Source of the DNA: Pseudomonas lopnurensis
Lineage (GTDB): Bacteria > Pseudomonadota > Gammaproteobacteria > Pseudomonadales > Pseudomonadaceae
Length of the DNA stretch: 64,000 nucleotides
Reading direction: 5' to 3'
NCBI RefSeq assembly: GCF_015070855.1
Contig: NZ_JADDIX010000077.1
Location: forward strand, 135,155-199,154
Positions 45,710 to 54,355 of the stretch are shown here, one piece after another. A program made the position numbers and the translations under genes. The stretch's first letter is position 1; each line of letters starts with the position of its first letter. Below the pieces are notes generated by a model. The model ran no database searches and was not told the DNA's origin. It was given only the letters and a program-made list of their open reading frames with translations.

Positions 45710-47440
45710 ATGAAGTTTCCCCCGCTGTTTGCCGCCTGGCGCCAGGCCCTGCGCCTGGGATACGGAGCCAGCGCCCTGCGCGGCGACATCGGCGCCGGGC
45801 TGACCGTCGGCATCATCGCCATTCCGCTGGCCATGGCGCTGGCCATCGCGGTGGGTGTCGCACCGCAGCACGGGCTCTATACCGTGCTGGTCGCCGCCCC
45901 GCTGATCGCCCTGACGGGGGGATCACGCTTCAACGTCACCGGGCCGACCGCCGCCTTCGTGGTGATCCTGCTGCCGATCACCCAGCAGTTCGGCCTCGGC
46001 GGGCTGCTGCTGTGTACCATGCTCGCCGGCCTCATCCTGATCACTCTCGGCCTGCTGCGCGCGGGGCGCCTGATCGCCTTCATTCCCTACCCTGTCACCC
46101 TCGGCTTCACCGCGGGCATCGGCATCGTCATCGCCACGCTGCAGATCAAGGACCTGTTCGGTCTGACCCTGCTGGAGCAACCGCAGCACTACGTCGAGCA
46201 GGTCGGCCTGCTGGTGCGCTCGCTGCCGGGCGCCCAGCTCGGCGACGCGCTGGTGGCGGCGATCTGCCTGGGCGTGCTGATCCTCTGGCCACGCTGGGTG
46301 CCGAAGGTGCCCGGACATCTGGTGGCGCTGACCGTCGGCGCCCTGGCGGGGCTGGCGCTGGAATCGTCCGGCCTGCCGGTGGCCACGCTCGGCGAGCGCT
46401 TCAGCTATACCCTCGACGGCGTGACCCATCCGGGGATTCCGCCGTTCCTGCCGAACTTCGCCTGGCCATGGCTGCTGCCCGGCCCGGACGGCCAGCCGTT
46501 GCAGCTGACCTACGAGCTGTTTCACCAACTGCTGGCACCGGCTTTCGCCATCGCCATGCTCGGCGCCATCGAGTCGCTGCTCTGCGCCGTGGTCGCCGAC
46601 GGCATGACCGGCAGCAACCATGAACCGAACGGCGAACTGATCGGCCAGGGCCTGGGCAATCTGGTCGCCCCGCTGTTCGGCGGCATCACCGCCACCGCGG
46701 CCATCGCGCGGACTGCGGCGAACGTGCGCGCCGGGGCATTCTCGCCGCTGGCGGCGATCATTCATGCCGGCGTGGTGCTGGTGGCGATCCTCTGGCTGGC
46801 CCCGCTGTTCAGCTACCTGCCGATGGCCGCGCTGGCGGCGCTGCTGCTGATGGTGGCGTGGAACATGAGCGAGGCGCCGCACGTCATGCACGTGCTGCGC
46901 ATCGCGCCGCGCAGCGATGTGCTGGTGCTGCTGACCTGCCTGGTGCTGACCGTGCTGTTCGACATGGTGCTGGCGGTGGGTGTCGGCCTGCTGCTGGCAG
47001 CGGGCCTGTTCATCAAGCGCATGAGCGAGCTGACCGACACCACCGTGCTGTCGCGCGAACAGCGCAGGATCCTTCGGGACATGCCCGAGCACGTCGCCAC
47101 CTATGCGATTCGCGGCCCGCTGTTCTTCGGCGCGGCGGAAAAGGCGCTGGGTGCGCTGCGCCGTTTCAATCCGGAGGTCAAGGTGGTGATCGTCGACATC
47201 AGCGCGGTGCCGATGCTCGACATGACCGCCCTGGCGGCACTGGAAAACGTGCTGGTGGACTACCGCAAGCTGGGCGTCACGCTCATCCTCAGCGGCAGCA
47301 ATGCACAGGTCCGCCTGAAACTGCGCCGCGCCGGCATCCACCGGCTGGAGGGGCACCTGCTGTATGTGCGCGACCTCAGCCAGGCCCGCGAAAAGGCCCT
47401 GCGCCTGCTGCAGCCGGACATGCTGGCGGCGCCGGTCTGA
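45710..47440 (+). CDS. SulP-family inorganic anion transporter with STAS domain
   Basis: A 576-residue transporter. The N-terminal region has GDIGAGLTVGIIAIPLAMALAIAVGV, the SLC26/SulP signature. About 12-14 membrane segments extend to residue 430, followed by a cytoplasmic STAS domain (about 450-560, KVVIVDISAVPMLDMTALAAL). Substrates of bacterial SulP proteins include sulfate, bicarbonate and dicarboxylates; the sequence does not decide. AAGGAG precedes the ATG. It is transcribed alone, and no carbonic anhydrase is adjacent. Confidence 0.93.
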   Translation: MKFPPLFAAWRQALRLGYGASALRGDIGAGLTVGIIAIPLAMALAIAVGVAPQHGLYTVLVAAPLIALTGGSRFNVTGPTAAFVVILLPITQQFGLGGLLLCTMLAGLILITLGLLRAGRLIAFIPYPVTLGFTAGIGIVIATLQIKDLFGLTLLEQPQHYVEQVGLLVRSLPGAQLGDALVAAICLGVLILWPRWVPKVPGHLVALTVGALAGLALESSGLPVATLGERFSYTLDGVTHPGIPPFLPNFAWPWLLPGPDGQPLQLTYELFHQLLAPAFAIAMLGAIESLLCAVVADGMTGSNHEPNGELIGQGLGNLVAPLFGGITATAAIARTAANVRAGAFSPLAAIIHAGVVLVAILWLAPLFSYLPMAALAALLLMVAWNMSEAPHVMHVLRIAPRSDVLVLLTCLVLTVLFDMVLAVGVGLLLAAGLFIKRMSELTDTTVLSREQRRILRDMPEHVATYAIRGPLFFGAAEKALGALRRFNPEVKVVIVDISAVPMLDMTALAALENVLVDYRKLGVTLILSGSNAQVRLKLRRAGIHRLEGHLLYVRDLSQAREKALRLLQPDMLAAPV

Positions 47441-47461
47441 ACCGCGCAGGCCAGCGCAGCC

Positions 47462-48373
47462 TCAGCCGGCGTGCTTCTGCAGGTTGGCCATCATCTCCCT
47501 GAGCGCCTCGATGTTGTCCGCCGGATGCGCGGCATTCTCGAAGTCGCAGATCCGCTGCCAGTGAGCGGCGACGTCCTCGGCATCGAAACCGGATTTCGGG
47601 TCGAAGCCCATGCCCAGGCTGCGCTCCCAGCGCACCTTGCCCATCCAGCCGCCACCGACCTCGAACAGGCCGGCGGTTTCCTGGCAGCGCTCGCTGGCCA
47701 GGTACACCACCAGCGGGCTGACCAGCTCCGGCTTGAGCTGCTCGAACACCTGCGGCGGGATCAGCCCTTCGGTCATGCGCGTGCCGCCGGTGGGGGCGAT
47801 CGCATTCACCAGGACGTTGTTCTTGCGGCCTTCCAGCGCCAGGGTACGGGTCAGCCCATAGAGGCCGAGCTTGGCCATGCCGTAGTTGGACTGGCCGAAA
47901 TTACCGTAGATGCCGGACGTCGAGGCGGTGAAGATCACCCGGCCGTAGCCCTGCTCGCGCATGTGCGGCCAGGCGGCATGGGTGACCTTGTAGGCGCCTT
48001 CGACGTGCACGCGATAGACCAGGTCCCAGTCGGCATCCTCCATCTTGTGAAAGGTCTTGTCGCGCAGGATGCCGGCATTGTTGACCACCACATCGACGCG
48101 GCCGAAGGCGTCCAGCGCCTGCTGCACGATCCTGCCGCCATCGGTCACCGAGTCATGGCTGGCCACCGCGGTGCCGCCCGCCTGGCGAATCTCTTCCACC
48201 ACGCGATCGGCGGCCGAGTTATTCGCCCCCTCGCCCTGGGCACTGCCGCCCAGATCGTTGACTACCACCCGTGCGCCGTGACGGGCGAACAGCAGCGCGT
48301 GGGCACGGCCGAGGCCGCCACCGGCTCCGGTCACGATCACTACCTTGTCTTCGAAGCGGATGGCTTCACTCAT
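47462..48373 (-). CDS. SDR oxidoreductase, (3R)-hydroxyacyl-CoA dehydrogenase type
   Basis: A 303-residue short-chain dehydrogenase. The cofactor loop TGAGGGLGRAHA lies near residue 15 and the active site SNYGMAKLGL near 165. The C-terminal extension (about 245-303, GGGWMGKVRWERSLGMGFDP...) is that of the multifunctional-enzyme type 2/HSD17B4 dehydrogenase domain. It probably oxidises (3R)-hydroxyacyl-CoA or a related substrate. The start at 48373 follows GGAG by six bases; the 56-codon upstream extension is not conserved. Confidence 0.88.
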   Translation of the reverse strand: MSEAIRFEDKVVIVTGAGGGLGRAHALLFARHGARVVVNDLGGSAQGEGANNSAADRVVEEIRQAGGTAVASHDSVTDGGRIVQQALDAFGRVDVVVNNAGILRDKTFHKMEDADWDLVYRVHVEGAYKVTHAAWPHMREQGYGRVIFTASTSGIYGNFGQSNYGMAKLGLYGLTRTLALEGRKNNVLVNAIAPTGGTRMTEGLIPPQVFEQLKPELVSPLVVYLASERCQETAGLFEVGGGWMGKVRWERSLGMGFDPKSGFDAEDVAAHWQRICDFENAAHPADNIEALREMMANLQKHAG

Positions 48374-48632
48374 TCGGGGCTCCTTCAGCGGGTTGCCATT
48401 GGCGGTTTCGTCGATGGATCGAGTGTCGGCGAGGCCCAGGCCTCCCACAACCAACCGGCCGCGAATGAATGCCCGGGCATAAGGCAGCGGGATGATCGCG
48501 GCGCCACGGCCGTACGGGCGATGCCACAGCCGGTTGGCCACTACGCCAGGTCATGAACAATTTTCAGCCAACAGGGTCTCAGGCCGCGCCGAAACAGCCC
48601 CTCGGGCATCTGCACCCAAACAACCCACAGAG

Positions 48633-48655
48633 TTTTCCACAGCTTTCGTGGATAA
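48633..48655. promoter_or_regulatory. DnaA-box module 1
   Basis: TTTTCCACA (48633-48641, plus; fits TTWTNCACA) faces CGTGGATAA (48647-48655), an inverted TTATCCACG with one mismatch, across a five-base gap. Confidence 0.55.
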
Positions 48656-48823
48656 GCCTCGACAACCTTCGCCGGCCATTTGGCACCCCTCGAAAGCACG
48701 TCAAGAAAGCGGCTAAACCAGCGCCAGTGCGGCGCTCAGCCGCACGCACAGCATTGCTGGACAAAAAATGTACGCACCACGCCAGCCCCGATGCGGCCTC
48801 GCCTGCAGCCGCTATTCCCAAGC

Positions 48824-48858
48824 TTATCCACAGATCGCTGCACAGACTTGGGGGATAA
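48824..48858. promoter_or_regulatory. DnaA-box module 2
   Basis: A perfect TTATCCACA (48824-48832) is followed by 17 bases and a weaker inverted box GGGGGATAA (48850-48858). A central CACA lies at 48841-48844. Confidence 0.6.
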
Positions 48859-48970
48859 GCCAGACGCTTGGAAATAGCCTTGGTCCTATCACATCGATGC
48901 TCATAATCAACGGGTCGGCAGGTCACGACGCCCATAAGATGGCTGCGTCAATCGCCGAAGGAGTCTGATC

Positions 48971-49048
48971 ATGTTCAATCGCAACCTGCTCGAACGCCTG
49001 TTCGCCAACTACGCCTCGGCGGCCGGCGGCGCCTGGATCGACGCATGA
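48971..49048 (+). CDS. Possible 25-residue small protein
   Basis: A 26-codon ORF, MFNRNLLERLFANYASAAGG followed by AWIDA and TGA. It is preceded by GAAGGAG seven bases before ATG and by a sigma70-like TTGGTC-N16-CATAAT about 70-90 bases upstream. The peptide could form an amphipathic helix. I know no family; it may be a genuine small protein, a leader peptide for the LOG gene 75 bases downstream, or the remnant of a longer gene. The strong ribosome binding site is the main support. Confidence 0.4.
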   Translation: MFNRNLLERLFANYASAAGGAWIDA

Positions 49049-49123
49049 CCCTGCCGGAGCGTCGCTTGGCCCCGGCGGCTGCCCGGCGTAACCTGCGCGC
49101 AGTTCCATTCAGCGGAGTCGACG

Positions 49124-49711
49124 ATGTCCCTGCGTTCCATTTGCGTTTTTTGTGGCGCCAGCACCGGTGCCAACCCGATCTATGAACAGGCCGCCACCGA
49201 ACTCGGCCACACCCTGGCGGCCAACGGCATCACCCTGGTCTATGGCGGCGGTGCCGTAGGCCTGATGGGTGTGGTGGCCGATGCCACGATGGCCGCTGGC
49301 GGCGAGGTCATCGGCATCATCCCCCAGAGTTTGAAGGATGCCGAGGTTGGCCATACCGGCCTCACACGCCTTGAGGTGGTCGACGGCATGCACGCGCGCA
49401 AGGCCCGGATGGCCGAACTGTCGGATGCCTTCATCGCGTTGCCCGGCGGCCTGGGGACCCTGGAAGAGCTGTTCGAAGTCTGGACCTGGGGCCAGCTCGG
49501 TTACCACAGCAAGCCGCTCGGCCTGCTCGACGTCAATCACTTCTACAGCAAACTCAGCCACTTCCTCGACCATCTGGTCGAGGAGCGTTTCGTGCGCCCC
49601 GCGCATCGCGACATGCTGCAGCGCAGCGACTCGGCGCAAACGCTGCTGCGGCTGCTCAACGACTGGCAGCCCACCGTACATGCCAGATGGGAAAAAACCG
49701 CACCGGCGTGA
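49124..49711 (+). CDS. LOG-family protein (cytokinin riboside 5'-monophosphate phosphoribohydrolase-like)
   Basis: A 195-residue LOG-fold protein with [15 protein letters not shown] near residue 8, [15 protein letters not shown] near 45 and the catalytic [20 protein letters not shown] near 107-126. Family members hydrolyse nucleoside 5'-monophosphates such as AMP or cytokinin nucleotides, releasing the base; PPnN-type relatives are nucleosidases. Length matches the short bacterial class. The gene is flanked on both sides by DnaA-box modules. Confidence 0.92.
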   Translation: MSLRSICVFCGASTGANPIYEQAATELGHTLAANGITLVYGGGAVGLMGVVADATMAAGGEVIGIIPQSLKDAEVGHTGLTRLEVVDGMHARKARMAELSDAFIALPGGLGTLEELFEVWTWGQLGYHSKPLGLLDVNHFYSKLSHFLDHLVEERFVRPAHRDMLQRSDSAQTLLRLLNDWQPTVHARWEKTAPA

Positions 49712-49834
49712 CCGCCGCGAGGTTCGGTAATACGGTCATCGCCCGTGTCCAACGGGCGATGCACGAGCTGAGCAAAATTCAACCAGCAATGCGAACGTGG
49801 CGAACGACGCGGCCTGGCGCCGCCTTTGCCCATG

Positions 49835-49869
49835 TTATCCACAGCAGCGTCCACAATAAGCGGGGATAA
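49835..49869. promoter_or_regulatory. DnaA-box module 3
   Basis: A perfect TTATCCACA (49835-49843), 17 bases, then a weaker inverted box CGGGGATAA (49861-49869). CACA lies centrally at 49852-49855, the same offset as in modules 2 and 4. Confidence 0.6.
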
Positions 49870-50016
49870 CCGAGCGCAAGCTCGCCAGCCTCGCCTCGCA
49901 TTTGCCCGAATTCACCCGTCTCGACGTTTTTTCCTTGGGACACAAGGTATTGAGCAAAGTTTGAACAAGCCGCACCAGGCCTGGCAGTGCAAGGCCTGGC
50001 GCGAGTCCTCCCAAGC

Positions 50017-50051
50017 TTATCCACAGAATGCTACACAGCTGAAGTGGATAA
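50017..50051. promoter_or_regulatory. DnaA-box module 4
   Basis: A perfect TTATCCACA (50017-50025), 17 bases, then the inverted AGTGGATAA (50043-50051, one mismatch). CACA lies at 50034-50037. The left flank CCCAAGC is shared with module 2. Confidence 0.62.
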
Positions 50052-50183
50052 CAAGGGAAACCATTTACGCGCCGCGTACTCCACTGTTCGACGACCCGCT
50101 ATGCAACCAGACGGAGGCAGCATGATCGGATGCTTCATCAAGCCAGGCGCACCTGCGCTGCCAGCCGGGCGAGGCCGTGACGG

Positions 50184-50663
50184 ATGAACTGGCTCATCCT
50201 GACCCTGGTCGCCTTCGTCTGCTTCGCGCTGGTGTTCTTCATCAAGAACAGACAGCTCAGCCATCCGGCGCTGCAGTTTCCCTATCGCCTCAAGGAGCCG
50301 CTGTTCGAACCCGCGGAACGCGAGCTGCTGGACATGCTGCAGCGCACCGTCAACGACGAATACCTGATCCTGGCCAAGGTTCGCGTCGCCGATGTCGTCG
50401 AGATCACGGCCATCCCGCGGCGGACGCCCTGGTACCATGCGACCAACCGGATCGCCAATGCGCGCTTCGACTTCCTCCTGTGCCGCAAGAGCGATCTGGC
50501 AGCCGTCTGCGCGATCAACCTGGACGATCCGGAAACGGCGGACGACTTCGTCGACCAGTTGTGCCGGACCATCGATCTGCCGCAGGTCCGCCTCTCGGCC
50601 GAGGCAGCCCGCTCTTACAGCGAAGTCCGCGAAGCGGTGGAACAGGCGCTGCTTCGGGAGTAG
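50184..50663 (+). CDS. DUF2726 domain membrane-anchored protein
   Basis: A 159-residue protein with one N-terminal membrane helix (about 3-20) and a DUF2726 domain: PYRLKEPLFEPAERELLDMLQRTVNDEYLILAKVRVADVV, then NRIANARFDFLLCRKSDLAAVCAINLDD. DUF2726 is related to nuclease/topoisomerase-associated folds, but function is unknown. Its TAG stop lies at the start of a GTAGGTTGGG-type repeat. Confidence 0.82.
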   Translation: MNWLILTLVAFVCFALVFFIKNRQLSHPALQFPYRLKEPLFEPAERELLDMLQRTVNDEYLILAKVRVADVVEITAIPRRTPWYHATNRIANARFDFLLCRKSDLAAVCAINLDDPETADDFVDQLCRTIDLPQVRLSAEAARSYSEVREAVEQALLRE

Positions 50664-50756
50664 GTTGGGGCGGGGGGGCGTAGCGCCGAGGCCGATTCAC
50701 GCCGCCGCGTTGCCTGACACCTCGCTCGTTGGGCTTCGTGGCTCAGCCCAACCTGT
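50660..50756. repeat. GTAGGTTGGG-type palindromic repeat
   Basis: GTAGGTTGGGGCG...GCGTAGCGCCGAGGCC at the left and CGTTGGGCTTCG...CAGCCCAACCTG at the right form an inverted unit of about 97 bases. The stop codon of the DUF2726 gene lies inside its first bases. Confidence 0.6.
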
Positions 50757-50780
50757 AGCCGTATCCGGAACGACACCGTC

Positions 50781-51803
50781 ATGCACCTCAAGCCCCTGCT
50801 GTCACGCCTGTTCGACCTGGGCAGCCGCCTGGTTGGCCGCTACCCGGGAACCGTCGCGCTGTTCGGCTTCTGCTCCGGCGTGGCGAGCTTCCTGCTGGTC
50901 GAACGCCAGGCCGGCCTGGCCAAGGTGGTGGCGCTGGTCATGCTGGTCAGTTGGCTCTGGCTGGTGCTCGAATCCAGCCTGCACCGCAGCCTGCATCGCT
51001 GGTTCGGCTGGCAGGTGCCGCCACCGCTGCTGCGCTACGCGACGCAGATGGTGCACCAGGAAAGCCTGTTCTTCATCATCCCGTTCTTCGCCATCACCAC
51101 GACCTGGAACAGCGGCCAGGCCCTGTTCACCGGCCTGCTCGGCGTGGCGGCGCTGGTCTCGCTGATCGACCCGCTGTATTACAAGTGGTTGGCACCGCGG
51201 CGCTGGATTTACCTGGGTTTCCATACCCTGACGCTGTTCGCGGTGCTGCTCACCGCCCTGCCGATCATTCTCCATCTTTCCACGCCGCAGAGTTACCAGC
51301 TGGCGCTGGCGGTCGCCGTGGTGCTGGCGCTGCCAAGCCTCAGCGGCCTGTTCCCGCGCTGGAGCTGGCGCAATGTGCCGGGCATCGTGCTGCTGGCCGT
51401 GGCGCTTGGCGGCGCGGGCTGGCTGGGACGCACCTGGGTGCCGCCGGCTACGCTCTGGCTGGCCGACGTCGCGGTGACCATGAACCTCGACAACCGCCAG
51501 CGCAGGCCGGGCCAGGGCCTGCGCCAGTTGAGCAGCGCCGAACTGAAGAGCAATGGGCTGTATGCCTATACCGCGATCAATGCGCCGCGTGGCCTCAAGG
51601 AGCGCATCTACCACGAGTGGCTGCACAACGGCCGGCGAGTCGACCGTATCGCGCTGGATATCAGCGGCGGCCGCGAGGCGGGCTATCGCGCCTGGACGCA
51701 CAAGCGCAACTTTCCAGCCGACCCCGTCGGCCGCTGGCGCGTACGGGTGGTCACCGAGGCCGGGCAGATGATCGGCATGCTGCGTTTCCAGGTGACCGAA
51801 TAG
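50781..51803 (+). CDS. DUF5924/DUF2914 membrane protein
   Basis: A 340-residue protein with about seven or eight hydrophobic segments in the first 230 residues (DUF5924-like). A soluble C-terminal DUF2914 domain follows (about 240-340, TAINAPRGLKERIYHEWLHNGRRVDRIALDISGG and GRWRVRVVTEAGQMIGMLRFQV). It is an inner-membrane protein with an exposed beta domain; function is unknown. The TAG stop is formed by the first bases of a 44 bp MITE remnant. Confidence 0.85.
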   Translation: MHLKPLLSRLFDLGSRLVGRYPGTVALFGFCSGVASFLLVERQAGLAKVVALVMLVSWLWLVLESSLHRSLHRWFGWQVPPPLLRYATQMVHQESLFFIIPFFAITTTWNSGQALFTGLLGVAALVSLIDPLYYKWLAPRRWIYLGFHTLTLFAVLLTALPIILHLSTPQSYQLALAVAVVLALPSLSGLFPRWSWRNVPGIVLLAVALGGAGWLGRTWVPPATLWLADVAVTMNLDNRQRRPGQGLRQLSSAELKSNGLYAYTAINAPRGLKERIYHEWLHNGRRVDRIALDISGGREAGYRAWTHKRNFPADPVGRWRVRVVTEAGQMIGMLRFQVTE

Positions 51804-51844
51804 GTCTATCCCGTTTCAGCGCGAGCCGCGAATGAAACGGGCCT
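51801..51844. mobile_element. 44 bp MITE remnant or minimal derivative
   Basis: TAGGTCTATCCCGTTTCA is followed by GCGCGAGCCGCGAA and TGAAACGGGCCTA. The outer arms CCCGTTTCA and TGAAACGGG pair perfectly and TA lies at both ends, as in the elements at 29713 and 34695. Almost the whole interior is missing. Confidence 0.6.
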
Positions 51845-51905
51845 AGCGAACCCACTCCGTTCCTGCGACTCAATACAGTCAGAGCCTGGCGGACTGGAGA
51901 AGAAC

Positions 51906-52415
51906 ATGGAGTGGTGGTCGATCATCACCAGCACCATCGCTTCGGAATTTTCCGACATTCCCGACCTGGAGGAAGCGACGCGGGTCGGCTGTCGCCTGCT
52001 GATCGCCGCGACCCTGGGTGGCCTGCTCGGCTACGAGCGCGAGCGCAAACGCAAGGCCGCCGGGCTGCGCACCCACATGCTGGTGGCGCTGGGCGCCGCC
52101 CTGCTCGTACTGGTGCCGATTCAGGTCGGCATGGGTGGCGACGACATCTCGCGGGTGATCCAGGGCATCGTCACCGGCATCGGCTTCCTCGGTGCCGGGA
52201 CCATCCTCAAGGGCGCCTCCATCGAGGACGTCAAAGGCCTGACCACCGCTGCGGGCATCTGGCTCACCGCGGCCATCGGCATCGCCGTCGGCATGGGCCA
52301 TGAGGCCACGGCCGTGCTGAGCACGCTACTGGCGCTGGCGATATTCGTACTGATGCCGCGGCTGGAACGGCACGCCGCGCTACGCGCACGCAAGCGCCGG
52401 AAAGCAAACGAGTGA
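51906..52415 (+). CDS. MgtC/SapB family inner-membrane protein
   Basis: A 169-residue protein with four hydrophobic segments and the MgtC signature RLLIAATLGGLLGYERERKRKAAGLRTHMLVALGAALL. IVTGIGFLGAGTILKGASIEDVKGLTTAAGIWLTAAIGIAVGMG follows. MgtC-type proteins support growth at low Mg2+ and modulate the F-type ATPase in pathogens; here a general envelope or Mg2+ role is inferred. It lacks the C-terminal ACT-like domain of full-length MgtC. Confidence 0.9.
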   Translation: MEWWSIITSTIASEFSDIPDLEEATRVGCRLLIAATLGGLLGYERERKRKAAGLRTHMLVALGAALLVLVPIQVGMGGDDISRVIQGIVTGIGFLGAGTILKGASIEDVKGLTTAAGIWLTAAIGIAVGMGHEATAVLSTLLALAIFVLMPRLERHAALRARKRRKANE

Positions 52416-52475
52416 AGCAGATCGCGCAGGCCGAACGATCGACGGCCCGGCCACCACCGACTCGAGAACGTCCCC

Positions 52476-53792
52476 ATGCACAATCCCCGCATCACCCTGC
52501 TGATCGCCACCGGTCTGCTGGCCCTCGCCGGTTGCAGCGAAATGGCCAAGGTGCCGGTCGAATCCGGTTATGGCCCCAACCCGACGCTGCCGGAACCGAA
52601 CAAGACCCTGTTGCCGACGGTGAACATCGCGCCCGCCAAGGGCTGGCCGGACGGCGTCAAGCCCCAGGCCGCGGCGGGCCTGCGGGTCGATGCTTTCGCC
52701 GGCGACCTCGAGCATCCGCGCTGGGTCTACGTATTGCCCAATGGCGACGTGCTGGTGGCCGAAAGCGATGCGCCGCCCAAGGAAAACCGACAGGGCATCC
52801 GCGGCTGGATCATGAAGAAGCTCATGGCGCGCGCCGGCTCCGGCGGCCCCAGCGCCAACCGCATCACGTTGCTACGCGACGCCGATGGCGACGGTACGCC
52901 CGAGCAACGCACGACGTTCCTGGAAAACCTCGATTCGCCGTTCGGCATGGCGCTGGTGGGCAACGATTTCTACGTCGCCAACACCGATGCGCTGCTGCGC
53001 TTCCCCTATGAGCAGGGCATGACCCGCATCGACGCCGAGGGCGAGAAGGTGGTGGACCTGCCGGCCGGTCCGATCAACCACCACTGGACCAAGAACGTCA
53101 TCGCCAGCCCGGACGGCAGATACCTGTACGTCACCAGCGGATCGAACAGCAACGTGGCCGAGAACGGCATGGAGGCCGAGCAGAATCGTGCCGCGATCCT
53201 CGAAGTCGATCCCCAGGCCAAGACCTTGCGGCTGTTCGCCTCGGGACTGCGCAATCCCAACGGGCTGGCCTGGCAGCCCGACAGCGGCGCGCTCTGGACC
53301 GCCGTCAACGAACGCGACGAGATCGGCAGCGACCTGGTCCCCGACTATATGACCTCGGTGCGTGATGGCGGCTTCTATGGCTGGCCCTACAGCTACTTCG
53401 GTCAGCACGTCGATGTGCGGGTCGAACCACAGCGGCCGGATCTGGTAGAACGCGCCATCGTCCCCGACTATGCCCTGGGGGCACATACATCCTCGCTCGG
53501 CCTGGCCTTCTACGAGGGCTCGCTGCTGCCGCAGCGCTACGCCAAAGGCGCCTTCGTCGGCCAGCACGGCTCCTGGAACCGCAAGCCGCGCAGCGGCTAC
53601 AAGGTCGTATTCATCCCCTTCCGCGACGGCATGCCGGCCGGCGAGCCGGAGGCTGTGCTCAGCGGCTTCGTCAACGACAAGGACGAGGCCATGGGCCGCC
53701 CGGTCGGCGTCGCGGTGGACGCGACCGGTGCCCTGCTGGTGGCCGACGATGTCGGCAACGTCATCTGGCGTATCACGCCCAGCGGTCGCTGA
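52476..53792 (+). CDS. PQQ-dependent sugar dehydrogenase-like (sorbosone dehydrogenase family) lipoprotein
   Basis: A 438-residue lipoprotein (lipobox LALAGC near residue 20) with a six-bladed propeller of the soluble glucose/sorbosone dehydrogenase type. Blocks include [20 protein letters not shown] near 90, [23 protein letters not shown] near 200, [27 protein letters not shown] near 260 and [17 protein letters not shown] near 365. It is predicted periplasmic, possibly oxidising aldoses with PQQ. PQQ use is inferred from the family; no pqq genes are in the window. Confidence 0.88.
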   Translation: MHNPRITLLIATGLLALAGCSEMAKVPVESGYGPNPTLPEPNKTLLPTVNIAPAKGWPDGVKPQAAAGLRVDAFAGDLEHPRWVYVLPNGDVLVAESDAPPKENRQGIRGWIMKKLMARAGSGGPSANRITLLRDADGDGTPEQRTTFLENLDSPFGMALVGNDFYVANTDALLRFPYEQGMTRIDAEGEKVVDLPAGPINHHWTKNVIASPDGRYLYVTSGSNSNVAENGMEAEQNRAAILEVDPQAKTLRLFASGLRNPNGLAWQPDSGALWTAVNERDEIGSDLVPDYMTSVRDGGFYGWPYSYFGQHVDVRVEPQRPDLVERAIVPDYALGAHTSSLGLAFYEGSLLPQRYAKGAFVGQHGSWNRKPRSGYKVVFIPFRDGMPAGEPEAVLSGFVNDKDEAMGRPVGVAVDATGALLVADDVGNVIWRITPSGR

Positions 53793-53884
53793 ACGAAGCT
53801 CACCGCAGACGCAAAGTGGCGCTGCGCTGAAACTCCCGGGCCGCTCGGAGGCCGAAAGAGAACCATCCCATGCGAGGACTTCCC

Positions 53885-54226
53885 ATGTTCAAGCACGCCA
53901 CCTTCCCCATCGCCGCCGTGATGCTGCTCGCCGGTTGCGCCAGCAACGTGCAGAACCCCGTCGACCGGATCACCTACCGTGATGAACCGCTGGTGCGGGA
54001 CGTCGAGGACGGCATGACCCAGGAGCGGGTGCTGGCGATCGGCGGCAAGCCCTCCAACGCCAGCGCGCGCACTGTCGTCCCGGGGCTGTGCCACGACTAC
54101 ATTCTCAGTCATGAAGGCAAGCGACAGCCCTACTACGTCAGCTTCGATGCCTCCGGGCGCGTGGATGGTCAAGGCTTCCTGACCTGTCGGCAGTTGGAAG
54201 AGAACCAGCGCAATCGGCGGCCCTGA
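53885..54226 (+). CDS. osmE: OsmE/SmpA-type outer-membrane lipoprotein
   Basis: A 113-residue lipoprotein with lipobox LLAGC near residue 17. The BamE/OsmE-like fold shows LVRDVEDGMTQERVLAIGGKPSN and CHDYILSHEGKRQPYYVSFDASGRVDGQGFLTCRQ. This order of motifs matches OsmE, an osmotically and stationary-phase induced lipoprotein in enteric bacteria, better than BamE. ATG 53885 is preferred over one 15 bases upstream because the signal peptide starts there. Confidence 0.85.
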   Translation: MFKHATFPIAAVMLLAGCASNVQNPVDRITYRDEPLVRDVEDGMTQERVLAIGGKPSNASARTVVPGLCHDYILSHEGKRQPYYVSFDASGRVDGQGFLTCRQLEENQRNRRP

Positions 54227-54252
54227 GCCGAACCAGGCGGCACCCACCGGCC

Positions 54253-54313
54253 TAGGGTCTGGCGCCATTTGGCGCAGCAACGCGGCTCGCGACGAAACGG
54301 CAACAGACCCCTA
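54253..54313. mobile_element. 61 bp deletion derivative of the MITE family
   Basis: The left end TAGGGTCTG (54253) and right end CAGACCCCTA (54313) are inverted. Between them GCGCCATTTGGCGCAGCAACGC and GGCTCGCGACGAAACGG match only the right part of the element at 29713. It lies just after osmE. Confidence 0.65.
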
Positions 54314-54355
54314 GCACCGCCGACCATACCCAGACTATGACCAAGGAGGCCCTCG

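Larger units (their letters stand above)
48374..48970. other. Gene-free region carrying two DnaA-box modules
   Basis: About 600 bases without an ordinary gene. It contains the DnaA-box modules at 48633-48655 and 48824-48858, an IHF-like core with one mismatch (AATCAACGGGTCG, 48905-48917), and a promoter-like TTGGTC, 16 bases, CATAAT ahead of the 25-codon ORF. Confidence 0.5.
49712..50183. other. Gene-free region carrying two DnaA-box modules
   Basis: About 470 bases between the LOG and DUF2726 genes. Apart from the modules at 49835-49869 and 50017-50051 I see no gene, terminator or repeat family. Confidence 0.5.

Noticed and set aside
48633-50051. Chromosomal replication origin
   Set aside because: DnaA boxes are clustered, but dnaA, dnaN, rpmH and gidA are absent and no AT-rich unwinding region is visible, so a regulatory locus fits better than oriC.
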